The translations under genes were made by a program, and so were the position numbers. Below the pieces are notes generated by a model. That model was not told where the DNA came from. It did no database searches and worked only from the letters and a program-made list of their open reading frames with translations. Shown here one piece after another: positions 43,477-51,888 of a stretch of 64,000 nucleotides of DNA; within the stretch, counting starts at the first letter, position 1, and the number at the start of each line of letters is the position of its first letter. Source of the DNA: Pigmentiphaga daeguensis (GTDB lineage Bacteria; Pseudomonadota; Gammaproteobacteria; Burkholderiales; Burkholderiaceae_B); the NCBI RefSeq assembly GCF_039523035.1, contig NZ_BAAAEN010000004.1, forward strand, positions 124,001 through 188,000, written 5' to 3'.

Positions 43477-44658
43477 TCACGCGTCTCTTCCGGCTCCAAC
43501 CGCCCGCGACAGGGCCTTGACAAGATCGGTCTGCGTGATGATGCCGGCCAGCGTGCGTTCCTCGTCGATGACGGGGATATGGTGATGGCCGCCGTCGGCG
43601 AACATCGGAATCAGCTCGATCACGTAGCGGCTCGCGCTGACCACCCGGACATGGCGGGTCATGATCTGCGAAATGACCCGCGGACGCCCGCCGGCCCCGG
43701 GCGCGAGACCGATCAGCGCCCGCAGCCGCCCTCCCCACCCCTCGGGCCGGTCCATTTCCAGCTGCCTCATGAAGTCGGCCACCGTCACGATGCCCACCAC
43801 GCCGCGGGCCTGGTCGATCACCGGCAGCGCCTTGATGCGATGCTGGCGCATCAGCGCCCAGGCGTCCTTGAGCGGCATGTCCGGCTTGGCGCTGAGCGGG
43901 GTGCGCGTCATGATGTCCCGGCACCGAAGCTCCCCCAGGCTGCGCCGGTAGGCGGCCATTTCCGCATGGTGCAGCAGGTCCTCCAGGTCGTCGGGACTGA
44001 CGTCCAGCACCTGGTTGTAGTGAGCCAGCGCGGCGTCGAGGTCGGCCGCGGTGAAACGCGACCGGGGGCCGGGCACGGGCTTGGCCTGGGCATGGGGATA
44101 GCGGCGTCCCGTCAGGCTGTTGTAGGCCAGGCCGGCCACGATCAGCAGCACGGAGTTGGCCAGCACGGGAAACAGCGCGTAGCGGTAGTCGGCCGCCTGG
44201 GCCAGCACCGCGGTCAGGGCCGCCGCTCCCCCCGGAGGATGCAGGCAGCGCAGCGACAGCATCACCACGATGGCGCCTCCCACCGCCAGCGCGGCCGCCA
44301 GGACCGGATCGCCCACCAGATTGACGCAGGCGATGCCCACCAGCGCCGACAGCGTGTTCCCGCCTATCACCGACCACGGCTGGGCCAGGGGGCTGGCCGG
44401 CAAGGCGAACACCAGTACCGCGCTCGCGCCCAGCGGGGCGACCATCCAGGCGGCGGCCCCCAGGCTGCCGGCCATCGCACGGCTCGCCCAGGCGGCCAGC
44501 AGGATCCCGGCCAGGGCTCCCAGGACGATGCGCACGCGCTCCCTGCCGTTGATGCGCATCCGGCCCGGCCGGAACGAACCCAGCCAGGAGCACAGCGTGG
44601 AGACGGACAAGACGGGAAGCGACGCGGAAACCCGGGAGGAAGCGGAGCGATCGGACAT
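43477..44658 (-). CDS. HPP-family membrane protein with two CBS domains
   Basis: A 393-residue protein. The N-terminal half (about 40-185) has four to five helices and the HPP motif in LRCLHPPGGAAALTAVL. The C-terminal half carries a CBS pair (DIMTRTPLSAKPDMPLKDAW and IMTRHVRVVSASRYVIELIP, each followed by an xPVID-xxx-GI(V/I)T core). HPP proteins are linked to nitrite transport in plastids, and CBS pairs bind adenosine nucleotides, so a nucleotide-gated transporter is plausible. The substrate is not known. The start at 44658 is 185 bp from the divergent enoate reductase gene. Confidence 0.88.
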   Translation of the reverse strand: MSDRSASSRVSASLPVLSVSTLCSWLGSFRPGRMRINGRERVRIVLGALAGILLAAWASRAMAGSLGAAAWMVAPLGASAVLVFALPASPLAQPWSVIGGNTLSALVGIACVNLVGDPVLAAALAVGGAIVVMLSLRCLHPPGGAAALTAVLAQAADYRYALFPVLANSVLLIVAGLAYNSLTGRRYPHAQAKPVPGPRSRFTAADLDAALAHYNQVLDVSPDDLEDLLHHAEMAAYRRSLGELRCRDIMTRTPLSAKPDMPLKDAWALMRQHRIKALPVIDQARGVVGIVTVADFMRQLEMDRPEGWGGRLRALIGLAPGAGGRPRVISQIMTRHVRVVSASRYVIELIPMFADGGHHHIPVIDEERTLAGIITQTDLVKALSRAVGAGRDA

Positions 44659-44766
44659 GGAACGACGGCGACAGCGGCACGGCAGACGGAGACCAGCCGG
44701 GCATAGTACCGGATTTGCGGCAGGGCTCCGCCGGCCGGATAACCCCTACGGCACAACGGACATGAG

Positions 44767-44792
44767 CATATATCGTCACTTAACGATATATG
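44767..44792. promoter_or_regulatory. Perfect inverted repeat upstream of the enoate reductase gene
   Basis: Arms catatatcgt (44767-44776) and acgatatatg (44783-44792) are perfect complements separated by six bases. The repeat is 50 bp before the reductase start in an AT-rich patch, an ideal place for a repressor of the TetR, ArsR or MarR class. No such regulator gene lies adjacent. Confidence 0.7.
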
Positions 44793-44842
44793 ATTCGAGA
44801 GTCATCGATATGATTCGCCGCATCTCTAAACCAGGATTTCCT

Positions 44843-45952
44843 ATGACCACGCTGTACGATCCCATCACCGTCGGCGACCTCCGGCTCGCCAACCGCATCG
44901 TCATGGCCCCGCTGACCCGCAACCGGTCGCCGCGGGCCGTCCCCCAGCCGGTCACGGCCACCTACTACAGCCAGCGCGCCAGCGCCGGCCTGCTAATCAC
45001 CGAAGCCACCGCCATCAGCCACCAGGGCCAGGGCTATGCCGACGTGCCCGGCCTGTATTCGGAAGAGCAACTGGCCGGCTGGCGGCGGGTGACCGACGCG
45101 GTCCACGCCGCGGGCGGCAAGATCGTCGTCCAGCTCTGGCACGTGGGACGCATATCGCACACCTCGCTGCAGCCGGACGGCGGCGCGCCGGTGGCGCCTT
45201 CGGCCATCCGGGCCAACGCCAAGACCTACCTCGTCGGGCCGGACGGGAGTGGATTCGTCCCGACCTCGGAGCCGCGCGCGCTGCGCCTGGATGAACTGCC
45301 CGGCATCGTGGCCGACTACCGGCGCGCCGCCCGCGCGGCCATCGAGGCCGGCTTTGACGGCGTCGAGCTGCATGCCGCCAACGGCTACCTGATCGATCAG
45401 TTCCTGCGCTCGGGCAGCAACCGCCGCGACGACGCCTACGGCGGCTCGATCGAGAACCGGGCGCGCCTGCTGACGGAAGTGCTGGACGCCATCACCGACG
45501 AAATCGGTGCCGGCCGCACCGGCATCCGTATCTCGCCCGTCACGCCGGCCAACGACGCCTCGGACCCCGAACCCCAACCCCTGTTCGAGTACGTGGTCCG
45601 CAAGCTGGCCGGCTACGGGCTGGCCTACGTCCACGTCATCGAGGGCGCGACGGGCGGCGCCCGCGACTACCGCCAGGGCGACGCGCCGTTCGACTACGCC
45701 GCGCTGAAAGCGGCCTACGCCCAGGCCGGCGGCCGGGGCGCGTGGATGACCAACAACGGCTACGACCGCGCGGCCGCCGAGCAAGCGGTCGAGAGCGGGG
45801 CCGCGGATCTCGTGGCCTTCGGCAAGCTCTTCATCGCCAACCCGGACCTCGTGCGCCGCCTGCGCGAGCGTGCTCCGCTCAACACGCCGGACAACACCAC
45901 GTTCTACGGCGGCACGGAAAAGGGGTACATCGACTACCCCGCCCTGGCCTGA
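44843..45952 (+). CDS. nemA: Alkene (enoate) reductase, Old Yellow Enzyme family
   Basis: A 369-residue FMN enzyme that reduces activated C=C bonds or nitro groups with NAD(P)H. Family motifs include IVMAPLTRNRS, the FMN/substrate region VQLWHVGRISH, the His-Asn pair in GVELHAANGYLIDQF, and the C-terminal LVAFGKLFIANPDLV. The protein is closest in pattern to NemA/XenB-type enzymes. The start ATG at 44843 follows GGA; upstream lies a perfect 26-bp inverted repeat, which suggests induction by electrophiles through a repressor (inference). Confidence 0.9.
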   Translation: MTTLYDPITVGDLRLANRIVMAPLTRNRSPRAVPQPVTATYYSQRASAGLLITEATAISHQGQGYADVPGLYSEEQLAGWRRVTDAVHAAGGKIVVQLWHVGRISHTSLQPDGGAPVAPSAIRANAKTYLVGPDGSGFVPTSEPRALRLDELPGIVADYRRAARAAIEAGFDGVELHAANGYLIDQFLRSGSNRRDDAYGGSIENRARLLTEVLDAITDEIGAGRTGIRISPVTPANDASDPEPQPLFEYVVRKLAGYGLAYVHVIEGATGGARDYRQGDAPFDYAALKAAYAQAGGRGAWMTNNGYDRAAAEQAVESGAADLVAFGKLFIANPDLVRRLRERAPLNTPDNTTFYGGTEKGYIDYPALA

Positions 45953-45970
45953 CCGGCCTGGACGGACAAG

Positions 45971-45998
45971 GGGGACGGGCCAACGGCGCCGTCCCCTG
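45971..45998. terminator. GC-rich hairpin between convergent genes
   Basis: The arms ggggacgg and ccgtcccc, with inner gcc/ggc pairing, form a strong stem about 20 bp after the enoate reductase stop and 35 bp after the small lipoprotein stop on the other strand. No T-run is present. Confidence 0.4.
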
Positions 45999-46033
45999 CG
46001 CCCCGTACCAGCGGCGCCTCCGCTCTTACTCTG

Positions 46034-46240
46034 CTAGCAACGGCCCTTCTTCGCCTGTCCCGGCGGGCAGAAGCGCGGCCCGGGATAACCGCCCCGGTAG
46101 GCCGGTTGATACTCGTAGTAATACCCCGGCGAATCGTAGTAGTACCCCGGCGCCGGGGCCACGACGGCCCCTCCCGGGGTGTACACCGCGCATCCGCCCA
46201 GCGCGGTCGCCGCAACGATGGCGGTCAGGATGGATTTCAT
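46034..46240 (-). CDS. Small Tyr/Gly-rich lipoprotein
   Basis: A 68-residue lipoprotein precursor: MKSILTAIVAATALGGC with the lipobox LGGC, then a mature region rich in Pro, Gly and Tyr (PGYYYDSPGYYYEYQ) and a C-terminal pair of Cys (FCPPGQ...GRC). The start is well supported by AAGGAG six bases upstream. Similar short YXXP-type lipoproteins are common in Burkholderiales and of unknown function. It follows the DUF4382-like gene by 20 bp and is probably co-transcribed. Confidence 0.82.
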   Translation of the reverse strand: MKSILTAIVAATALGGCAVYTPGGAVVAPAPGYYYDSPGYYYEYQPAYRGGYPGPRFCPPGQAKKGRC

Positions 46241-46260
46241 GATTGCTCCTTGCGTACCGA

Positions 46261-47189
46261 TCAGAACGCGAAGTCCCGCGTTGCCGGTCCCGTACCGATA
46301 TCGACGGACGAGGACTTCACGGCGCCCGTCGAAGTCGTGGCCTCTATCGTGTAGCGTCCGGCCACGGTCGCGTCCGGGACCAGGGGAATGGGCAGCGTGG
46401 TCTGGTAGGTGCCGACCACCGGCGCGGCGGCGGGCAGGTTCATGCCATAGGCGCCGGTCGCCAGGTTGGCGAACGTCGAGGCCACTTCGAACTTCGCCCC
46501 GCCCGTCGTCTGCAAGGCGCGCAGCGACGCTTCGGCGCTCAACGGCGTCACGGTTCCCGACACGGTGTTGAAGGCCGACGGCGGCGGAGCGATCGGCGCC
46601 GTCGACGTGGAGACCGTCGTGCTGGCTCCGGCCACCACCGGCACCGACCGGATGATGCCTACGCCGCGCGCGGCCGATGCCGGCGGCACGACCACGACGT
46701 CGACGTTGCCGGCCGTGCTGCTCTGTTCGATGGGCGACAGCGTGAACGCGCCTTCGCTCGTGGCCACGGTGCCCTTGACGACCTCGCCGCCGCGCTCGGC
46801 ATAGACGCGCGAACCGGCCGGCGCGTAGCCGACCACCTTGCCGCTCACCACGATGGGAATGGCGGTCACCACGGGCTTGAGATTGAAGCCGCCATTGCCG
46901 CGCGCGACGATGGACTTACAGGCATCGAAGTCCAGTACGAGATCGGTCAGCGTATCGGGCGCAACGGTGAACGGCCGGATGACATCGACGTTCGGATTGC
47001 CGTTCACACGGATCTTACTGACGGTTACGAAGACATGATCGAAGCCACAGGCAGGCGCATCGGTCATCGAGACTTGCAGCGTGCCTGGGGGGGAGCGGAC
47101 GAGCCGTCTCCGCCGCCGCATGCCGCCAATCCCAATGCCCCCGCGCATCCCAGAGCCAGCATGCCATATGGAAATCTGTTGTTCGCCAC
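46261..47189 (-). pseudogene. DUF4382-like lipoprotein split by a C7 tract (possibly phase-variable)
   Basis: GTG at 47189, five bases after a near-perfect AAAGGAGGT, opens a lipoprotein signal (MANNRFPYGMLALGCAG continuing to the lipobox LAAC, then GGGDGSSAPP). At a run of seven C (47087-47093 as G on the plus strand) the frame fails; the body, from GTLQVSMTDAPACGFDHVFV to the end, continues in the next frame. Eight C would give one 310-residue protein. The body has DUF4382 features (SMTDAPACGFDHVFVTV and LVLDFDACKSIV) but with the usual stretch of about 90 residues between them missing. A short homopolymer in frame-deciding position is typical of phase variation; gene decay or sequencing error are alternatives. 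Confidence 0.75.
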
Positions 47190-47296
47190 GACGACCTCCT
47201 TTCGGTAAAGCGTGAACGCGGGGCGAGCATACGGCGGAGAGTGTTCGGGACGTGTAATCTACATGTAAGCTCTGTAAATGACGCGGGAACCCTTGG

Positions 47297-48160
47297 TTAC
47301 ATGCCGCTCTCGGCCTTCGCGCCGCGCGCTTCCTTCAGCGCCACGGTCAGATTCGCCACCTTCCGCTTCAAGTCGGCATTCTCGGCCCTGAGTGCGCGCA
47401 CCAGGCCCTGGAGCTCTGCCACATCGGTACTCTCGGGCGGCAGGTCGTCCTCCCCTTCCCCGCCCCCGGCCGCCGCCGGCTCATCCGCCGGACGGGCCCT
47501 GGCCTTCTTTTCGCGCACCTGGCGCGCCGCGCGCCGCAGCTCGTCCTTGCCGCCAGCCACGGCCACGACCTGCTCCTCGGCCGGCAGCGTGGCGACGGCC
47601 GCCGCCGCGCTGATGGAGATGGTGCCCGACTTGACCGCGGCCACGAGTTCGGGCGCGGCCGCTTTCTGTATCTGCTCGATCTGGGCGACGGTGGCCGTGC
47701 TGAGCCGGGCGGCCCGGGCCACCGCCTCGCGCGTCGCCATCGCAGGCCGTGCCGGCTCGGCGGGCGCGCCGCCATCCCGCGTGGGCGGCGTCTCGGCGGC
47801 GTCCGCCGGCGCGGCGGGGGCCGGTGCGGCGGCCGCCCGCGCCTGCAGGATGTCCTTCTTGCGCAAGGCCAGCACGCCCCGCTGGTAGTCGGAAATGCTG
47901 CGCCGGCCCAGGTGGTTGTCTATCATCCAGAGCCGCACGTCATCCATCGAACGGAACGTCGTGTTCTGCACGGTCCGGAATTCGATGCCGTGCTTCCTGC
48001 ATATGCCGTAGCGGTTGTGCCCATCGACCAGCACGTTGCCCCACAGCACCAGCGCATCGCGGCACCCTTCGGCCAGCAGGCTGCCCTCCAGCGCGGCGTA
48101 CTCGTCTTCGCTCAGCGGATCGATGTAAGCCCGCAGTTCTTCGTTGATTTCTATGTCCAT
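47297..48160 (-). CDS. ParB-like N-terminal domain protein
   Basis: A 287-residue protein. Residues about 5-95 form a ParB/Srx-type domain (YAALEGSLLAEGCRDALVLW, LVDGHNRYGICRKHGIEF), with DGHNR corresponding to the nucleotide-binding patch. A helical middle (STATVAQIEQIQKAAAPELV, SISAAAAVATLP) looks like a HTH-type DNA-binding segment, and a C-terminal coiled coil (about 255-280) ends the protein. An Ala/Pro-rich linker lies at 105-140. No parA gene or parS-like site accompanies it, so it is an orphan, possibly of plasmid or phage origin. The start at 48160 follows AAGG; 48172 is possible. Confidence 0.8.
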   Translation of the reverse strand: MDIEINEELRAYIDPLSEDEYAALEGSLLAEGCRDALVLWGNVLVDGHNRYGICRKHGIEFRTVQNTTFRSMDDVRLWMIDNHLGRRSISDYQRGVLALRKKDILQARAAAAPAPAAPADAAETPPTRDGGAPAEPARPAMATREAVARAARLSTATVAQIEQIQKAAAPELVAAVKSGTISISAAAAVATLPAEEQVVAVAGGKDELRRAARQVREKKARARPADEPAAAGGGEGEDDLPPESTDVAELQGLVRALRAENADLKRKVANLTVALKEARGAKAESGM

Positions 48161-48226
48161 GCAAACCTTCATCGCGGATCGGCCGGAAGTTTAATCGACG
48201 CGATTCCCGGACGCGGCCGGAACCCG

Positions 48227-49267
48227 TCAGGCGCTTTCGCGCGCGACGATGCGGAAGCCGATCTCGACGATGGATGCCGCCGGCCGCTGTCCGCCGGCGC
48301 GGGCCGCGATCATTTCCGCGGCCTTGGCCCCGATCGCGGCCCCGTCCACGTGCACCGAGGTGATGGAAGGCGACATCGACGCGGCGATATCCATGTCGCC
48401 GAAACCGACGACGGCCAGTTGTCCGGGCACGTCCACGCCCTGCACCATGGCCTCGGTAAGGACGCCCGCCGCCATCAGGTCGGATGTGCAGAAGACGCCG
48501 TCGATGTCCTTGCCGCTGCGCCGCAGCGCGCGCAGGCCCTCGCGTCCCTGCGCATGCGTGGTCGGCGCGGGCAGATAAAGCGCGACGGGCTCGGGCAGGC
48601 CCATTGCGAGCGCCGCACGCACGTAGCTCGCGGCGCGCAGGTGCGCCCGCTCGTCATCCCCGCTCAACACCGCCAGACGGGTCTTGCCGGCCTCGAACAG
48701 ATAACGGCTGACGGCCGCGCCGATCTGCTCGTGCGACACGCTCAACAGCATGTCGATGGGCGTGGCCGTGGTGTCCCAGGTCTCGACGACGGGGATGCCG
48801 GAAGCCTGGAGCAGGCGGCGCCCCTGCGGCGAATGCATGACGCCGGTCAGCACGATGCCGTCGGGGCGACGGCCGATGATGGCCCGCAGCAGCGCGTCCT
48901 CGCGCGGTACGTCGTAGCCGCTCTGCCCCACCATGAGCTGGTAGCCCCGCGCATCGAGCGACTCCGTCAGGGCCGTCAGCATGCCCGCGAACAAGGACCC
49001 CGCGACCGACGGCACCAGCACGGTCACCAGATGGCTGCGCGACAGCCGCAGCGCGCCCGCCATCAGATTCGGCACGTAGCCCAGCGCCGCGATGGCGGCA
49101 TTGACCTTCTCCAGCGTGGCCGGGGAAACCTGCTGCGGCGTATTGATGGCACGCGATACGGTGATCATCGAGACGCCGGCCGCCTGGGCCACTTCGCGCA
49201 CGGTCACCCGCGCCCGCTCGGCCGGCTGGTCGGAAACAGAGGCAGGCTTACGAACGGAGGCAGACAT
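48227..49267 (-). CDS. LacI-family transcriptional regulator
   Basis: A 346-residue repressor: HTH at about residues 20-45 (VTVREVAQAAGVSMITVSRA) with the hinge helix SPATLEKVNAAIAALGYVPN, then a periplasmic-binding-protein-like effector domain ending in FGDMDIAASMSPSITSVHVD. The HTH resembles GntR/gluconate-type LacI regulators. It is divergent from the Bug protein and glucarate dehydratase genes, and two TGTTAACGTTAACA-like palindromes lie between, so it probably represses that operon and responds to a sugar acid (inference). Confidence 0.92.
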   Translation of the reverse strand: MSASVRKPASVSDQPAERARVTVREVAQAAGVSMITVSRAINTPQQVSPATLEKVNAAIAALGYVPNLMAGALRLSRSHLVTVLVPSVAGSLFAGMLTALTESLDARGYQLMVGQSGYDVPREDALLRAIIGRRPDGIVLTGVMHSPQGRRLLQASGIPVVETWDTTATPIDMLLSVSHEQIGAAVSRYLFEAGKTRLAVLSGDDERAHLRAASYVRAALAMGLPEPVALYLPAPTTHAQGREGLRALRRSGKDIDGVFCTSDLMAAGVLTEAMVQGVDVPGQLAVVGFGDMDIAASMSPSITSVHVDGAAIGAKAAEMIAARAGGQRPAASIVEIGFRIVARESA

Positions 49268-49404
49268 CGGCGGCGTGGCGGCGGTACGGGTAGGACATGA
49301 GACGAAAGGCTAACCCGGCGCGCCCGCCGATAGCGATCCACGGGACCTGGGTTTCCACCTATGGCGTCTCCACGGCCCGGGATCATACATTCTGCCCACG
49401 CGGA

Positions 49405-49418
49405 TGTTAACGTTAACA
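49405..49418. promoter_or_regulatory. LacI-type operator 1
   Basis: The perfect 14-bp palindrome tgttaacgttaaca has the central CG typical of LacI-family operators. It lies between the divergent regulator and Bug genes. Confidence 0.75.
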
Positions 49419-49446
49419 AGTCATGAACAACGCTGACATCCCGGAT

Positions 49447-49460
49447 TGGTAACGTTAACA
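49447..49460. promoter_or_regulatory. LacI-type operator 2
   Basis: The sequence tggtaacgttaaca matches operator 1 at 13 of 14 positions and is exactly 42 bp (four helical turns) downstream of it. It is 22 bp before the Bug gene start. Confidence 0.75.
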
Positions 49461-49482
49461 TTCACAAGAATACGGAGACGAC

Positions 49483-50454
49483 ATGAACGCCAAAGCACGC
49501 GCATGGATAATCGGGATGGCCCTGGCGGCAGCCTCCGGCGCAGCCCACGCCTGGCCCGACAAGCCGGTGACCATGGTGGTCCCCTTCCCGCCGGGCGGCG
49601 CGACGGACTCGGTGGCGCGTGCCGTCGCCAACAAGCTGCAGGAACGGCTCAAGCAATCCTTCGTGGTCGAGAACAAGGCCGGCGCCACCGGCACCATAGG
49701 GGCCGCGCAGGTCGCCCGCGCGGTGCCGGACGGCTACACGCTCATGGTCACCTCGCTCGCGCCGCTGGTCGTCGCGGAACACCTGATGAAGGACCTGCCC
49801 TATGCTCCGGCCAAGGACTTCACCTACCTTACCGTCGCCGTGCAGGCCCCCAATGTCCTGGTGGTCAGCCCTTCCCTGGCGCCCAAGGTGGGCAACGTCC
49901 AGGATGTCCTCTCGCTGCTCCGGTCCCGGCCGGGGGCGGTCAGCTTCGCCACCTCGGGGGCGGGCTCGTCGGACCACCTGACCGCGGAACTGTTCTGGCA
50001 GAAAACCGGGACGAAGGGACTGCACGTTCCGTACAAGGGCGGCGCGCCCGCCATCGCCGACCTGCTGGGCAACCAGGTCGACATGTCGTTCCAGAACGTC
50101 AACGCCGTACTGCCCCACATCAAGGCCGGCAAGCTCAAGGCCATCGCCGTCACGGGCAACACCCGCTCGCAGGTGCTGCCCGACGTGCCCACCTTCGCCG
50201 AAGCGGCGGTGCCCGGCCTGGTGGTCTATTCCTGGCAAGCCGTCGTCGCGCCCAAGGGATTGCCGGCCGACCTGCGCAACCAGATCTCGGCCGCGCTGAC
50301 CGACGCCATCAAGGATCCCGCCGTCAGCAAGCCTTTCACCGACGTCGGCCTGGAAGTCGTGGCGAACTCGAGCGATGAGTTCACACGCTTCCAACGGCAG
50401 GAAAGCGCGCGCTGGAAGGAAGTGATCGAGACCGGAAACATCTCCATCCAATAA
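49483..50454 (+). CDS. Bug/TctC-family tripartite tricarboxylate transporter binding protein
   Basis: A 323-residue periplasmic binding protein with signal peptide MNAKARAWIIGMALAAASGA ending AHA and mature start WPDKPVTMVVPFPPGGATDS, the Bug hallmark. Further blocks are ENKAGATGTIGAAQVARA and GLHVPYKGGAPAIADLLGNQ. Bug proteins bind carboxylates and are hugely expanded in Bordetella. No TctA/TctB membrane genes are adjacent, which is common for orphan Bugs. Its neighbour gudD suggests glucarate or another aldarate as ligand. Confidence 0.92.
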   Translation: MNAKARAWIIGMALAAASGAAHAWPDKPVTMVVPFPPGGATDSVARAVANKLQERLKQSFVVENKAGATGTIGAAQVARAVPDGYTLMVTSLAPLVVAEHLMKDLPYAPAKDFTYLTVAVQAPNVLVVSPSLAPKVGNVQDVLSLLRSRPGAVSFATSGAGSSDHLTAELFWQKTGTKGLHVPYKGGAPAIADLLGNQVDMSFQNVNAVLPHIKAGKLKAIAVTGNTRSQVLPDVPTFAEAAVPGLVVYSWQAVVAPKGLPADLRNQISAALTDAIKDPAVSKPFTDVGLEVVANSSDEFTRFQRQESARWKEVIETGNISIQ

Positions 50455-50476
50455 CGCGACCGCCCCGGAAACGATC

Positions 50477-51826
50477 ATGCCTTCTGCTTTCCCGCCAGCC
50501 GGACACACGCCCACCGTCACCCGCATGCGGGTGGTTCCGGTGGCCGGCCGCGACTCCATGCTGCTCAACCTCAGCGGTGCCCATGCGCCCTACTTCACTC
50601 GCAACCTGGTCATCCTGACCGACAGCGCCGGCCATACCGGCGTGGGCGAAGTACCGGGCGGCGAGAACATCCGCGCGACGCTGGAAGACGCGCGCGACTT
50701 CATCGTCGGCAGCTCCATCGGCCGCTATACCGACACGCTCAACCGGATGCGCAATACCTTCGCTGGCCGCGACGACGCGGGCCGCGGGCACCAGACGTTC
50801 GACCTGCGCGTTGCCATCCACGCCGTCACGGCTGTCGAATCGGCGCTGCTCGATCTGCTGGGCCAGCACCTGGAGGTGCCGGTGGCCGCGCTGCTGGGCG
50901 AAGGCATACAACGCACGTCGGTGCAGATGCTGGGCTACCTGTTCTACGTGGGCGACCGCGCGCAAACCCCGCTGCCCTACGCCAGCGCTCCGGAGGAAGC
51001 GGACGACTGGCTGCGCCTGCGGCACGAAAAGGCGCTGACGCCCGAGGCCATCGTCGGGCTGGCCGAAGCCGCCTATCGGCGCTATGGATTCGAGGACTTC
51101 AAGCTCAAGGGCGGAGCGCTGCGCGGCGAGGAAGAGATCGAGGCCATCCACGCCCTGCATGAACGCTTTCCCAGGGCGCGCATCACGCTCGATCCCAATG
51201 GCGGCTGGCTGCTGCGCGACGCCATCCGCCTGTGCCGCGACATGCATGGCGTGATGGCCTATGCGGAGGACCCCTGCGGCGCCGAGGGCACGTACTCCGG
51301 CCGCGAGACCATGGCCGAGTTCCGGCGGGCAACCGGACTGCCCACGGCCACCAACATGGTCGCCACCGACTGGCGTGAAATGGCACACGCCCTGTCGCTG
51401 CAATCCGTCGACATTCCCCTTGCCGATCCGCACTTCTGGACCCTGCAGGGCTCGGTGCGCGTCGCCCAGGCCTGCCAGGCGTTCGGCCTGACCTGGGGCT
51501 CGCATTCCAACAATCATTTCGACATCTCGCTGGCGATGTTCACCCACGTGGGAGCGGCCGCGCCGGGCCGGGTCACCGCGCTCGACACGCACTGGATATG
51601 GCAGGACGGCCAGAATCTGACGCGCAATCCGCTGCAGATCCGCGGCGGCCGCATCGAACTGCCCCAGGCTCCCGGGCTGGGCATCGAACTCGACATGGAC
51701 GCGGTCGAGCAGGCGCACCAACTCTACAAACGGCACGGCCTGGGCGCACGCGACGATGCCATGGCCATGCAGTACCTGATACCGGGCTGGAGGTTCGACA
51801 ACAAGAAACCCTGCCTGGTCCGCTGA
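50477..51826 (+). CDS. gudD: Glucarate dehydratase
   Basis: A 449-residue enolase-superfamily enzyme converting D-glucarate (and L-idarate) to 5-keto-4-deoxyglucarate. The catalytic KxK is in EDFKLKGGALRGEEE, metal ligands are in TLDPNGGW and YAEDPCGAEG and near TNMVATDWREM, and the acid/base His is in TWGSHSNNHFDISLAM. The length matches family members. It is 22 bp downstream of the Bug gene and presumably under LacI control. The next enzymes of the pathway are not in this window. Confidence 0.94.
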   Translation: MPSAFPPAGHTPTVTRMRVVPVAGRDSMLLNLSGAHAPYFTRNLVILTDSAGHTGVGEVPGGENIRATLEDARDFIVGSSIGRYTDTLNRMRNTFAGRDDAGRGHQTFDLRVAIHAVTAVESALLDLLGQHLEVPVAALLGEGIQRTSVQMLGYLFYVGDRAQTPLPYASAPEEADDWLRLRHEKALTPEAIVGLAEAAYRRYGFEDFKLKGGALRGEEEIEAIHALHERFPRARITLDPNGGWLLRDAIRLCRDMHGVMAYAEDPCGAEGTYSGRETMAEFRRATGLPTATNMVATDWREMAHALSLQSVDIPLADPHFWTLQGSVRVAQACQAFGLTWGSHSNNHFDISLAMFTHVGAAAPGRVTALDTHWIWQDGQNLTRNPLQIRGGRIELPQAPGLGIELDMDAVEQAHQLYKRHGLGARDDAMAMQYLIPGWRFDNKKPCLVR

Positions 51827-51888
51827 AGAAAGCCGCCGGGGCGGCCAATCATTCCGACTTGCACAAGAACACCAAGGAGACAAGCAAG

